Assembly (NCBI GenBank): GCA_963556495.2
Contig: OY747716.1
Location: 17,000,540-17,064,539, forward strand
From: Valencia hispanica
Lineage: Eukaryota > Chordata > Actinopteri > Cyprinodontiformes > Valenciidae
Direction: 5' to 3'
Length of the DNA: 64,000 nt
The position numbers and the translations under genes were made by a program. The notes under the pieces are model-generated. The model searched no databases. It was not told the origin of the DNA and saw only the letters and a program-made list of their open reading frames with translations. Positions 13,357 to 24,833 of this stretch are shown here, piece after piece. Position 1 is the first letter of the stretch; the number at the start of each line of letters is the position of its first letter.

Positions 13357-13909
13357 GCGTTTTCAAAAGACACACCGTGGCGGCATATTAGGGTAATATT
13401 ACCAGCATGGTTCGTCTTTTGAATGCACCGCATTGCGAAACACAGTTGTTTTGGCATTTGTGCCGGTATTCTTGATCGTAATATTACCGCAATATTGCCG
13501 CAACGCTGGACTTATGAATGAAGATCATGCCTTGCTGCAACAAAGGGTGATGTCATGATGATGTGTGGAATGTGCGCTGAGCCCCTGCCGGCAACAGTAT
13601 TTAAAATGCAAGTAAACATGTGGAGTTAATTTAGCATTTGTAAACTGTATCAGCTGAAATGGCAAACTGGAGTGATGCAAAGGTCCGGGAGCTTCTGGCC
13701 TTTAGAGCTGAAGACCAGATCGATAAGACAGTTCACTGGACTGTGAAGGACAGCCACCTTTTGGAGCAGCTCGCAAAAATAATCGAGGAGCAGTGCTTCA
13801 AAAACAAATTCTCTTCCACCACAGGCTGAGCACTTATGAATGACCAAAAGGCTCGCTGATGCTGGCATTGATGCCAGCACTGATGGCGGCATTGTCTTTT
13901 GAAACAGCC
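13357..13909 (+). mobile_element. Harbinger-like inverted-repeat element
   Basis: The ends form an imperfect inverted repeat: GGCGTTTTCAAAAGACAC on the left and, reverse-complemented, GGCTGTTTCAAAAGACAA on the right. TAG flanks both sides (13354-13356 and 13910-13912; one G may belong to the element), a candidate 3-bp target duplication; PIF/Harbinger elements duplicate 3 bp. The interior carries a Myb/SANT-like reading frame at 13659-13829, typical of the second protein of PIF/Harbinger transposons. No transposase is left, so the element is non-autonomous. Confidence 0.6.
13659..13829 (+). pseudogene. Myb/SANT-like DNA-binding fragment, 56 codons
   Basis: The ATG at 13659 opens a 56-residue frame beginning MANWSDAKVRELLAFRAED and continuing with TVHWTVKDSHLLEQLAKIIE before a stop at 13827. 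The pattern W-S-D-x-x-V-x-x-L-L-x-x-R-A-E, then a second helix ending in EQ(L/I)AK(I/L)(I/L)E, is that of the Myb/SANT-like trihelix domain encoded next to the transposase in PIF/Harbinger elements, where it helps transposase reach the nucleus and bind the ends. The family protein is several times longer, so this is a C-terminally truncated remnant. Confidence 0.65.
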
Positions 13910-13919
13910 TAGCGATATG

Positions 13920-14616
13920 CCCCTTTTCTACTAGAGTCGGGTTGGCCCGGCCTGGGCGAGGTCAGAACGTATTTAGTGCATTCCACTACCTTTGTCTGGG
14001 CCGAGCTGACCCCTTTTTTCGGACTACCTCTTTCTCAATCCGAAGTGGGCAGAAGCGACCTACCTACGTAGTGGTAGCGACTGATTGGCCTGGCAGTGTG
14101 CGTGTGATGTGATGTCACAGACAATGACGACGCATGGCTTCTAGCGAGTTCAAAGCAACATTGCTGAGGGAAATGAAAAAAAATTGAAGTGCGAATATCA
14201 GAGGACCTGCGTTGGACTGGCAAGCTGTCCAGGGTGTACCCCGTCTCTTGCCCCGTGAGACCCCTCCCCGCAACCCTGCATAGAATGGACGGATACAGAT
14301 AATGGATGGATGGATGGATATCAGAGGACCACAACGGCAGGAGTGGGGCAGACCACAAACACTGGAAGTGCTTTGCAGAAATGGATGCTGTTTATGGTGA
14401 AAGGCCGGCAAGCAACGCGAGAGAGAATGGGCTAGATACCGGCTCTAGCATTGGCATCTGTCATGTCAGAAAACAGTGAGTGATGACTGATTTTTACTGG
14501 AACTTGTTTGCTACGCTGAGCCCACCCATGTCCTCACCCACTGCCGCCCTGAGATGGCAATGGAAACACAACCAGGCTGTTCTAGGCCGGGTTGACCCAA
14601 CCCGAGTGGAAAATGG
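13920..14616. mobile_element. TIR element abutting the Harbinger-like unit
   Basis: Left end CCCCTTTTCTACTAGAGTCG with GGGTTGGCCCGGCCTGG matches the reverse complement of the right end, CCATTTTCCACTCGGGTTGG with AACCCGGCC. The element is about 700 bp and carries no recognised transposase. It starts only about 10 bp after the preceding element. The target duplication is not resolved (ATATG occurs near both ends). It is interrupted by a short SINE-tail insertion at 14208-14317. Superfamily unknown. Confidence 0.55.
14208..14317 (+). mobile_element. 5'-truncated SINE tail with 13-bp TSD
   Basis: A 110-bp insert reading GACTGGCAAGCTGTCCAGGG, TGTACCCCGTCTCTTGCCCC and ending in (GGAT)n is flanked by perfect 13-bp direct repeats ATATCAGAGGACC (14195-14207 and 14318-14330). 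The duplication marks target-primed reverse transcription. Only the 3' tail of the SINE family is present, so the copy was 5'-truncated on arrival. It lies inside the element at 13920-14616 and is therefore younger than it. Confidence 0.8.
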
Positions 14617-15324
14617 AATATGGTGATGCAGCGTAGGATTATGGGGATTTTAGCCAAAACAGACAAACCATGTCAGCAGTGGGTTTTTGTTTTTGTTTTT
14701 TGGTGACAGGTTAGGGAAACATATAAATAATATTGTTTATGGGCCATGACAGCAATATTAAAATTGGATGTCAATGTCGACCCAAATCTTTGAATCCGTG
14801 CATCCCTCATTATTTATTTTTAAAGAAATATGTTATATGCTTCATTTCACTTAATTTTAAATACCTTAAAGATGTTGAAGATAACTAACTTTGAGTCTTT
14901 TTCCCACAGCAACGTCTTTTAAACTAAAGTGTGTTGTTAACGTGACCTACTATCACCTGGCCTACACATGGCCAGGTGAATCTTTCACTGATCAAAAAAA
15001 GATCAGATATTTAAAATTTAAACTAGCTTATGGTTAGGGCAGATGATGGTAAAATCTTACTATTCCTGTTGATTTCTCTGTGCATCTGTTCCCCCAGAGG
15101 AGTTAAAACTGCAAAAACGACCACTAATGAAAGGTAAACTACTCTCCTTTCTTTAAAAAAAAAATTACAAATATATAGGACTTACTTGTCATTGGGTATG
15201 TTTACATGCACAGAAATATCTAATGCTAAGGCACTGCCATATAAATAAATATAAATAAAGTCATACTTCTTTGCTTTTTATAACCAAGAAGCTAATAGAT
15301 TGTTTAACAAAAAAGATTGCATGG
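14617..15324. other. unassigned noncoding DNA
   Basis: AT-rich sequence with no recognised gene or repeat. It includes a small inverted pair around 14955-14980 (CACCTGGCC...GGCCAGGTG). Confidence 0.5.
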
Positions 15325-15790
15325 TTCTGTCACAAGATCAAACAACAGCGAGCAATTTAGTGCACCCCTTTGTATTTTTGCCAAGCTAAAACCTCAAACT
15401 TCAATTAATTTTTGGGGATTTTTATGTGTTAGATCCGGGGTGTCAAGCTCTAGTGTCCTGCAACTTGTAGATATGTCGCTTGTCCAGCACACCTGAATCA
15501 AATGGCTAAATTGCCTCCTCAGCATATGCAGTCAAGGTGTGTTGACACAGAGACACCTCTGTATTAGACCTTATACACTTATAAATGCCTAATTGTACAG
15601 CACTTTATTTTGTTCATCTTCCCATCATATCTGACCAGCTTTCTGTCCCAAAAGAAACTCTTTCCCCTCAGCATCGTGCTACCACCACCAGGTTTCACCA
15701 GGTGGATCGTGTTTTCAGGTTGAGCCAGTTTTCTGTTTGTCTCTTTGCACTGCCTATCAGATTAGCCAAATTAATAGTTTAGCAATGAAC
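15325..15790 (-). mobile_element. degenerate Tc1/mariner fragment
   Basis: ACCTCAAACTTCAATTAATT with TTTTTATGTGTTAGATC matches the terminal repeat of the Tc1 family seen at 18955 and 48005. Downstream, ATCTGACCAGCTTTCTGTCC and GCTACCACCACCAGGTTTCA match the antisense of its transposase region (ends of the catalytic domain) as I recall it. The copy is broken, lacks most of the transposase and is split by another repeat at 15436-15561. Confidence 0.6.
15436..15561. mobile_element. hAT-like non-autonomous repeat within Tc1
   Basis: The segment begins GGGGTGTCAAGCTCTAGTGT and includes CTGCAACTTGTAGATATGTC, CACACCTGAATCAAATGGCT and GTGTGTTGACACAGAGACAC. This is the common fish repeat whose ends read CAGGGGTGTC...GACACCCCTG. 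It interrupts the Tc1 fragment between its GTTAGATC and ATTAGACC, a possible imperfect 8-bp duplication. The internal palindromic half seems partly lost. Confidence 0.6.
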
Positions 15791-18700
15791 TGTACGTGTT
15801 GCTCATGATTTTCTGAGCCTGGCCTGTGTACTTGTACATGTCGGTATGTACAGCGGCATCACCGAGACAGGTAGCTATTCTTAGGTAACCCTCAGTTAGC
15901 GCTGGCTCCCTGTGGCACAGTTTGAGTTTGTACAGTGCTGTCCTGCTGTTGAATTGGCAGACAGAGTAAACAAGGTTCGCTCTGTCTGGGTAGTTTGTCA
16001 CAGCTGTGACTTCAGGGCTATCTAAATGGCAGCAAGTGAGCGCGTTCATCATTGCATTCATCCTTTGCAGCATGAAAGATGGATAGGCTACCAGTCCACC
16101 AGGTCATGAGTTATCACTCACCAGGGGCTTCTGGTTCATATCGAGGTCAAAGGACTATTTGTCTTCAGGCAAACGTGCCTTCCTGATGCTGAAATACACA
16201 CAAATAGACATCACTTTGCTCATAGTTTCAAACACTTACCAAAACACTTACCGGTGTTCCTGTGTACATTTTCCTTCTTACCTTACAGTCTGTAGTTGCT
16301 TAATCGCTGCTTTGCTTTTCTGTTAATATTGAAGGGATGAAATGTGTATCATTTCACCATCCTGATATTTGAAATTACTTTTCCATCCTTTTATTAGTAC
16401 CTTATAACTGTGATTTATGTATAACCTTTAGACATTTGCTGTTGCGTATAAATATGTAGAACACAGTGTTAGGAGTATCACAGTTATAGTGTTCTTTGCT
16501 GAATCAGGAGCAAAACCCAAATCTCTGAATACAAGAAATTAATTTGACTGCCTGTGCACTGAAACTAATGCCCCAAGGCAGCTACTCTATGCACAGAACT
16601 TTCTACCAAAATATGTTGTAATCCGTTGAGAATAACACATTTAATACACAAAGCATTCGGAGTATATTCTATAATTAAAGATTAGAACATTTTTGCTAGA
16701 AATTTGATTTGATTTTATATTTTCCCTCCCCTGATTTAGGTTTAAAGCTCTTATTTAGAACATCTGTGAAACTGTTTTAGAAAATATTTGTATAGAATTC
16801 TAGGAAATTACACCTTCACAAAAAAAAAGTTATTCTAAAAGGTGTATATAATTATGGCATATTATAAAATATGTTTTCATCTTTGACAAGAGATCAAAAA
16901 TAGAATCAGTAGAACTGAATGAAACTGCCTTTGAAACAAATTTTCAGATTTATGCAATTTCCTCTAGGGTACTAAAGTAGGCTATATAAAAAAGTCAAAT
17001 GAATTATTTTCAATATTTCTCTGTGGGATAAATATTACATTTTATTTCAATTTACCAAATTGAAAGAAATGTATTATACAGAAAATGTAGTTGTAAGATT
17101 GTATCAACTATTATGCATGGTGTTTTGCTAAGTTTAGCCTGAAAGCTAGGTTACTCACAGGAGAGTCAAGATGATTTTCTAATCTAACTACAGTGCAGCT
17201 GAAAGATTTTTATCAACTTTTTAACAAGGTTGTTTATCAATGACGTCGGTTTGGTAGTTTAAACCTTAAAGCTAAACTGAGATAAGCTAGGCCAATTAGC
17301 TGTCAGCTTTTTAGTTTCCTCACAAAAACAAGAGTGGAACCAATCTCCTCATCTTCCTCAGAGTAACATGACCCTACAATCGTTCCTGCACTGCACAACT
17401 TGTTTTCGACTAATTTATTTAATTGATTTTAGTTGCAAGTTGTAAAAACTATTTACCATCAGCAATAAAGGGGAAAAACAAAGTATTTCTCTTCATTTTA
17501 TGCATTCAAACCAATATGGGACATGTTCCTAAATAGATATTGTGCAGCATAATGTATCCAACAGGTTTAATGAGATACAAACCATCAGAAGTGCTAATAA
17601 ACAGTTTGTACGCTCAACTTTCTGAATGTTTTATATTCACTGAGGTCTTAGAAGATAACAGGGCTGCTCGGCAAGCTCTGACTTTCCTAATCACAATTCC
17701 AACTTCAGGGGGTATTCTTGTTATATGGCTGACTGGGAACTCAGATGATCCGACTCACGAGTACGAATAGAATACACAATTACAGCACATTCATACAACA
17801 GTCATCTGAGTGTTAACCCCCCCCCGATATTTCTAAAAGCAGAATGAGGAGGAGAGCTCTGAAAGATTTCCACAAAATGAAGGTCCTTTTCGTGCATCAG
17901 GCCGGCTTTGTTAATTGCTTCATTTAAATGTTATTCCACCATCAAATGCCACTTATTCACAGACAGCATTGTTGTTTGTGAAAACGATTATGCTATCAAT
18001 GGACGCTGGAGTGCGGGCTCTAAATATGCAATAACAATAACTGCGTTTTTTAACAGTGTTATTAACAGTTTCATTATAAAAGACTGAAAGCTGGAATGAA
18101 AGTGTTATCTCCTGCACAAATTTGGAAAACATGAACACACCAGCAGATTAGCTTTTAACATCACCCACAGACCTCCTGGCTGTGAGTTGGAGTGTTATTA
18201 TGCAATATGAGTCAGAGGGTATATGAACTGAATCTTTGTTAAAACTGGAGAATGCGTTATTATTGTGACTACAGTAAGGTGGAAGCAAAGCTTGGATGGT
18301 GAAAGGATTTTCATCCTCATCTTTCATTTTGCTGTCATTGAAATCCTGGAACGAAGACAGCTTTGATCCCAGCAAGGATATGCAAGAGAGCAGTTTTTCC
18401 TACCACCCTCACCTCATCTGTTCAGATGAGACGAAATAAGATGAGAGTTTAATGATGCCGTGGGGAAACAGCAGTGTCACAACCACAGCCACTAATAACA
18501 GAGGCACTTCGAAAAGAATAGGATTATTGTGTGAATTTAGCAGATTGGGGAACTATTAGATGAGCCGAGTATTGATATGAAACATGCTTGGCGCATGCTG
18601 CCTTGAACAAATAACAATACTGTTAATGATTGTGTATTCCAGAGAGAAAAGCAGCACCTGAAGAATATAACACCCACAAAACAAAACAAAAACGAGAATG

Positions 18701-18950
18701 GGACACATTGTGAGTACATTTGGCAAAAATGGAAATGCATGCTTGATTGCATTAGTCACTTTAGAGGAAAAACTAAGATGGTTTTTTTGATGTACTGCTT
18801 TAGCATCATGTGTGTGCACAGAGACAACAGAAAATAACTGTCATTAAGTTAGTCGTACACAAATACTTTTAAATGTTCATTCATCTTACTGTGCAAGAAT
18901 TTCTTGTGAGAAACATCACTAGCCCACATTAGTTGAAACTTGTGGTGCCT
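15791..18950. other. unassigned noncoding DNA
   Basis: No gene is recognised in about 3.2 kb. The minus-strand frame at 15771-16073 (100 codons) lies in a GC-richer block but shows no domain I recognise. 16300-17500 is strongly AT-rich. About 18140-18560 has mixed composition and few simple repeats and could hold conserved noncoding DNA. Confidence 0.5.
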
Positions 18951-18954
18951 TTTA

Positions 18955-20065
18955 TATTGTAACCCTGTATAAAGGTATTCATGCCACTTGAAAGCTTTCA
19001 CATTTGATTTTGTTACAGCGACAAACTTCAGTTTATTGTACCGGGCTTTAACGTGAAAAAACGCAACACAAAGTCATGCATAATTGTGAGAGCCACAGTG
19101 AAATGGGTTCTGTCATTGGTTTTGTCCAAATATTTTTCCACAAGGTCAAATTTTGTGAAGTAGTACGTATTCAGGGGCAACAAAAATCAAATTTAAAAAA
19201 AGAGGAAGTCAACACTTCCTCGCTATTTCAACTCCAACTTGCTACGGAGGTGTGACCCAGACTTGGCTTGTTTTATACTCTACAGCGGTGTCAGAAATCC
19301 AAGCTGAGCCAGTGAAAATGCCCGATTCAAATTCAAGTGCAGTGTAAACTTTTCCCCTGAAGAGGGCACTCCACTAACGGTTTTTTACTAAAATGTACTA
19401 AAATACCAAAAATAATTAGCAGAAATGTAGCACTATTAGACACTTAATTATACAGCTTATCAGCAAACACAAGTTGTCCTGGGAGTGAGTTGCACTTTAA
19501 AGATAAATAACCTACATTATCTAGTTTAAAAAGATTTAAATTTGTCAAAATCAAATGAAAATTGCCCCAGAAAATGAAAGTTCATTTGCATCCATCTTAG
19601 CTGGTGCACCTAATTTGTTGCTTATCTTGATTTACGTGTCTGGGCCCCAAAACATCTACACTTCAACACTTTTGGTGTAGATCAAATCATTTACATATGT
19701 TAAAATGGCCCAGTCCAAGTCCAAACCTGAATGCAATTGAAAATCTGTGACAAAACATATACAGATATTGAACTATTTTGCAAGGAAGAATGGACAGAAA
19801 TTGTGCTAGTAGCTGGTAATTACAATAAAAAGTGGTTCCACAACAAACTCACTCTGGGACTGAATACAAATGCATGCCGCACTGTGTAGATGTTTACTAG
19901 TGAAAAATGTTAAAACCATGCATCAGTATCCTTCCACTTCACTATTATGGACTACTTTGTTGTGGTCTATTGTATAAAATCCCAATTAAATAGACTGACA
20001 ACTGTGGAGGTAATAGCACAAAATGTGCAAAACGTTCAAAAGGGTGTGTGAATACTTCCTCAAAG
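18955..20065 (+). mobile_element. degenerate Tc1/mariner copy with both ends
   Basis: The left end reads AAAGGTATTCATGCCACTTG then CTTTCACATTTGATTTTGTT and ACAAACTTCAGTTTATTG. The right end carries the inverted counterpart, CTTCCACTTCACTATTATGG ... GTTCAAAAGGGTGTGTGAAT. Near 19700, CCCAGTCCAAGTCCAAACCTGAATG resembles the transposase segment SQSPDLNPIEN in the sense direction, degenerated. The interior has lost most of the 340-codon transposase. Same family as 15325, 41900 and 48005. Confidence 0.65.
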
Positions 20066-23000
20066 CTCTCTAATTGTATAACTGGGAGTGAATGGGTGTA
20101 TCCAAAGCAGCAAACACTTCCACTCCCTGGAGACAAACTGTAATAATCAGACTTCTTGGTTGGCACGCTGTCCCTCTGGGCCTCCAGCTCCCAGCCTGAG
20201 GTCCTCCACACACCTGCTTGCCGGCGGCCGTCTCTCCTGCCAGGCCCGTAATCCGATCCTTATTGGCTGTGCGCTTGGCCAAACTGCCATGATGCCCATT
20301 ATCGAGCTCTAAGCAGGTGCTGAGACATATCGCTCTTGATCACAATGCAGGATTTGCGGCAAGCACACATCCAGCAATCCATTTTTCAATTTGGTCTCCT
20401 GCCTGAGATAAATTAACAGATGTCGATTGATTTTCCTTCCTGTGCAACTGCGAGCCTTGTTTACACCTGACAACCAGGGGCGTTATACCTGGGTGGCTGT
20501 TTGAGACGAACGCACACTATAATTAGCATTTTTTTTTAATTAGACAAACACTTGACAGGAGACTTAGTAGGCAGATACTTTGACACATTTTACCTTTCTT
20601 ACCACTTTGGTGTTGTTAATCAACAGATTGCTTTTTGTAAGACGAGGTGTTGCAGCAATCTGTACAGCCTGTGTCATCATCTTACATATACAGTCATCTC
20701 TCAGCAATTTTCTGCTACTTTCTCATAGAGTCCTTTATTAAACACGAATAAAGAACAAGATCCCACATTGTTTCGTGTTCATGGTTTGCCTTAATCACAC
20801 TTGCAAAGAGCACTGCAAAGTCAGCCCTTCCCGTCTTAGAGAATCAGAGTCAGGTTGGCACCATCACGAAGGGGCCCCCAGCGCTTTCACAGCCATCTCC
20901 CTTCACCAGCTGGTTATTATTGCTAAAAATACGCTAATAAAACTGGTGTAGCCTGGCACCATCACACCCTAATGACGGGAGTCAAGTGGCGCGCGGCAGA
21001 TAGCCCCTCACAAGAGTGCTGTCACAAGCCATTTAATTGAAGTTGAGGAAATGGGAGCCGGCATTATTTTTGCTCTAAGCAACCCCTCTCCACACACACA
21101 CGTTCCACATCCCACCCCCTCAACACACACTAACTAGCACCCACCCCACACACATACGTCGTTTTCCACTAATATGCCGCCTTTATTGCTTGTTGCCATT
21201 ATCACTGCTATCACATGACATTTTCATATAGAGACAGCGTGAGATTCATTCATATCTGTTGTTTCCCATTCACTTTATTTGTTTCTGTAGCCAAACTGTT
21301 GTGTATGGAGGCAATGGACAAGAAATAAACTTTTGACAATATGACTAAAATACATGTCAGAAGATTTACATTTTGAACATTGATCACAATAAAGGACGAC
21401 AAAGTTCATGTTTGGAAAGAAGCATTTCTAAAGCAATACATTTAATAACAGCTGGAAAATAAGCAACTAATCCTCACAAAGCATATTAACATTAGCAGAA
21501 TTAATATGCATGTGTACATTAAAATTTTAATCATGCCGCAACTGTCGCTGGATTATTTATTGACGAATCATGTAATTTTATTATTTTAAATGTTATATAG
21601 TGGCTCTGCCCAAGTCATTTGGCTTTGCACATGTAGAGAGGGATATTTTTCCTATTCTTTGCAAAACAGCCCAACTTCATTCATTTAAGTTTATTTGGTC
21701 AGGCACAGTGCATTGTCCATGTGAAAAGTCACCATCGATCTGTAGGTAGGCCTTCTGGTCCTCAGTTTTGAGACCCAGTTTCTGTTTCATGTTTTAAATT
21801 ACAGTAAATTCAAGGTCTGTCAGATTGGAGATTGCCTGTGAGGAGGTTCTCTGTCATTGCCAACTGAGGTTACATTACAAAGTATTGAAATTAACTTTAT
21901 GGCCAAATACTTATTTTCTGCACCCTAATCCAAATAGGGACTGCGGTTTAATGTTATGTTATAGCAAGTCAGAATACTTTGCTTTCGTATTAAACTCCCG
22001 TGTCATAGTCAATACAATGTCCAGTTCTTCAATTCCTCTTATACTTAAAGGACAATGTTCATGGTAGCAACCTAACTGGCTTCTATGAATTCTGACTATT
22101 TGCCGTTTAGTGAGCCATCCTGCTTTTGTTTTAAGAGTATTTTATACCTGATGTCTGAAATATGAGTATATTATAAAGATCACCAGTTTCTGGTTCGGAT
22201 TCAGTGCTTTGCTGAAGGCCATTACAGCTTTGTGTCTTTTAATCTCAACCAGGACAACTAGAGTGCTAACTTGTCCCAGGAAGCTCAGTCGCTGTCTCAA
22301 AATCCCCATCGATTTTTCAGTTCTTAGCCATTCATCCTTATGAACACACTCCTCTTCCTCCTTAAGGTAACTGGGGGTTCTGCTTTCATGTTGGGCCTTG
22401 TGTAAAGAGACAGTAGGGTCTACAGGGAGACAGGAGGAAAGTGGAGCAGAGTGAGGTCAGACATTGAGGGGGCAGTACTTAGAGAGTGGGACCTGAAGAT
22501 TGATGGAAAATGGAGGTGAATTCCAGAGAACCCTGTGCCTCTGTGTTCATTTGTCGTAAGTGAAAAAAAGTTAAATGAGCACATGTGTCATTTGTAAGTG
22601 TATGTGTTCACACTGCCTGTGCTTTTGCCCCGAACTCGTAGCTCAGTGGCAGGTATCACACCTGAGGGCAAATGCTCGAAAGGATCTGGGACAGGTGTGA
22701 GAAATGGCGGAAAGGGGTTGGTTGGTTGATTGAGGAGAGGGAGAGGGAGAGAAACGGGGTCAAACATCAGGTCGACAAGATGGCCCAATTCAGAGAGTGT
22801 CAGTTTGATAGATGTTTAAAGGGACAGTAGTAGAAGAACTGAAGGCAAGGAAGCTAGTCGAGAACAGGAGCAGAGCACTAATTGCGAACATAGAAAAGCA
22901 ATAAACCAACAGAGGTGGCTTGCTTTTGATGTGTCTCGCCCCCCTTTTAGAGTCCATGAGAGACCTTAAGAGCGGCTGCAGCCTGTGTACTTCTCAAGGT

Positions 23001-24028
23001 CCATTGAGTGCAATTACACAGAACAATACAGCCAGCATGGGTGCTAGCTGACTGTGCTAAACACTGCTTCGTCCTGACAAGAGAGGAGGCAGAGTGACTG
23101 AGCCGGATCGAGATACGAAGCCTCTCCCAGCTACTTTGTTTCCCTCCTGCCGTTGTCTCCCTTTAATGAGCAAAAGCTGCAGCCAGGAAACAAGGCGGGG
23201 ATGGTGGGATTAAGTTTGGCTGAGTGGAAGCCAATTGCTGGTTTCACCAGAGCATCAGATGAGCGAGGAGGAGGAGGCGGCAGTGTCACAGAGATGTCAG
23301 TGATTACTAGAGGGTTGGGAGGGCATTTGGACTTAAGGGTGTCCTTGCTGGGCCTCAGCTTGAACACAACAGAGGCAATCTCCCCCACATGCTATGCCTG
23401 CAAGGTTGCTGGCTGGGCCTCAGAACAGGCCTTCAGGTTCTAAAGATTGGTCATCGCTGCTGTTGCTGTGACAGTTTGTCAGGAATTAACACTCAGCTGC
23501 AGCTGTAACAGCTGATTTAACGAAGGGCATACAACACTTTCCTCAGTGCTCTTTACTGTCCTTAGTCATCTATAATGTATCTTAGATTAGTCTCACACTG
23601 CTTCTTTTTGTATCATCTGGCCTTTTGAAGAGAATGCTATCAGCAACCCTATGCACATAAGCTGGTGGGAGCAAGACTCAAAAGTGGGGCTTTCCTGCCT
23701 GTGTTACTGACTGTGTTACATGTTACTGACATAAAAGGAGTTGTATGCTGCCAATAGTTATTTTAGTTTAAAGGCTTGAAAAGTCAAAATCAACTATTTC
23801 GTTTGTAGGAATAAAACAAGGCTGAAAATGTCACTGCCTTCTTTTCCATCCTGTCAATCATCTCCTGTCTCTTGATATTTACGATGTGACAGGATTAATG
23901 GATTGGCGGCCTCCAGCGTTTGCCCTTCTGCCATGAGAACAAATCAAGACTAGAAAAGGTCCTTTCATTGAGGTTTCATTTATATCTGCTGTTTGGTTCG
24001 CTTGATTTAGATCCTGAGGAGACATGCG
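20066..24028. other. unassigned DNA with candidate regulatory cluster
   Basis: No gene is recognised. 20200-21080 is a run of non-repetitive, mixed-composition sequence with homeodomain-type cores (TAATTAGCA, TTTAATTAGAC) and few simple repeats. 22920-23060 is a second, shorter such block. The rest is AT-rich with no recognised transposon. Short open frames on both strands (for example 23131-23443) overlap a GC-rich patch and look like chance. Confidence 0.5.
20200..21080. promoter_or_regulatory. candidate conserved noncoding (enhancer) block
   Basis: The block lacks transposon signatures and long open frames, and it contains several short motifs typical of developmental enhancers, such as TAATTAGCA near 20520, TTATTGCTAAAAATACGCT near 20920 and CATTTAATTGAAG near 21030. 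The neighbouring DNA is AT-rich and littered with microsatellites and old transposons, so this block stands out. Conservation is an inference from texture only. Confidence 0.35.
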
Positions 24029-24480
24029 GTTTCAGTCAGAAGTTTACATACACTCACAATCTGCATGAATGTCATAATTTTGGGATTTGAACTGTTGTTT
24101 TTCTTAGAACAGTAATGATTATACAACAAACCTTTGTGATTTTTTTTATAAACAGTTGGGTGCACAAGTTTGAATTTATTGTAGATTTTATTTAATCCAT
24201 TAAAGGTCAGAAATATACATACAGGCTCAAATCTATACATACGTATAAATTAATGCTACCACCTTTTGTAGCTATCAACCAGTCTCTTTAATTCGGGGTG
24301 GCTATTTAATCACTCTTCTTCACAGAATTGGTAGGGTTCATTTAAATTGGATGATTTCCTGGCATGGCATGGCACTAGGGTTGAGGTTAGAGTCATTCCA
24401 TAAAGCCATGTCTGCCAACGTTATCTGTTCCAAAAAAACCAACATGTTGGTGTAGATTCTCAGTCATCCAGTTTTGATGT
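24029..24480 (-). mobile_element. Tc1-like 5' terminal fragment
   Basis: TTCAGTCAGAAGTTTACATA opens the segment, the hallmark terminal sequence of a salmonid-type Tc1 family, followed by TGCATGAATGTCATAATTTT. Further on, CTACCACCTTTTGTAGC, CTTCACAGAATTGGTAGGGT and TTTCCTGGCATGG look like the antisense of its transposase region. The opposite inverted repeat is not found. The fragment is old and has no open frame. Confidence 0.6.
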
Positions 24481-24825
24481 CATCCTTGAGATTACTGTCC
24501 TATTGGATCATCCACTTGATATCATCCCTATGGATATTTATGGTTACTTTTGACAATTCCATGACACACTATGCAAAATCTGTATTTGTACTGATGAAGA
24601 TTAGGTCTGAGTAACCTGCCGAGAACCTGAAGTCACAGAAAGGGAGATAAACTTGGACCTGACTTCTACTTTTTCATAATCTTTCACTGCTTATGGTACT
24701 GGTTCTGGCCGTGATTCAGAGTCAGGTGAAGTGTATACACCCTGATGCTGGTGTGATAGACTTCCCACTGCCTACACCCTTTTTATGACCTTGATTTTTT
24801 TCTGTCATGTTGTTGTTCCAATATA
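24481..24825. other. unassigned noncoding DNA
   Basis: No recognised gene or repeat between the Tc1 fragment and the hAT element. It may include eroded Tc1 interior near 24480-24560. Confidence 0.4.
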
Positions 24826-24833
24826 CAGGTTTT

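Noticed and set aside
15771..16073. 100-codon minus frame
   Set aside because: No recognisable domain and no splice context; composition is compatible with chance.
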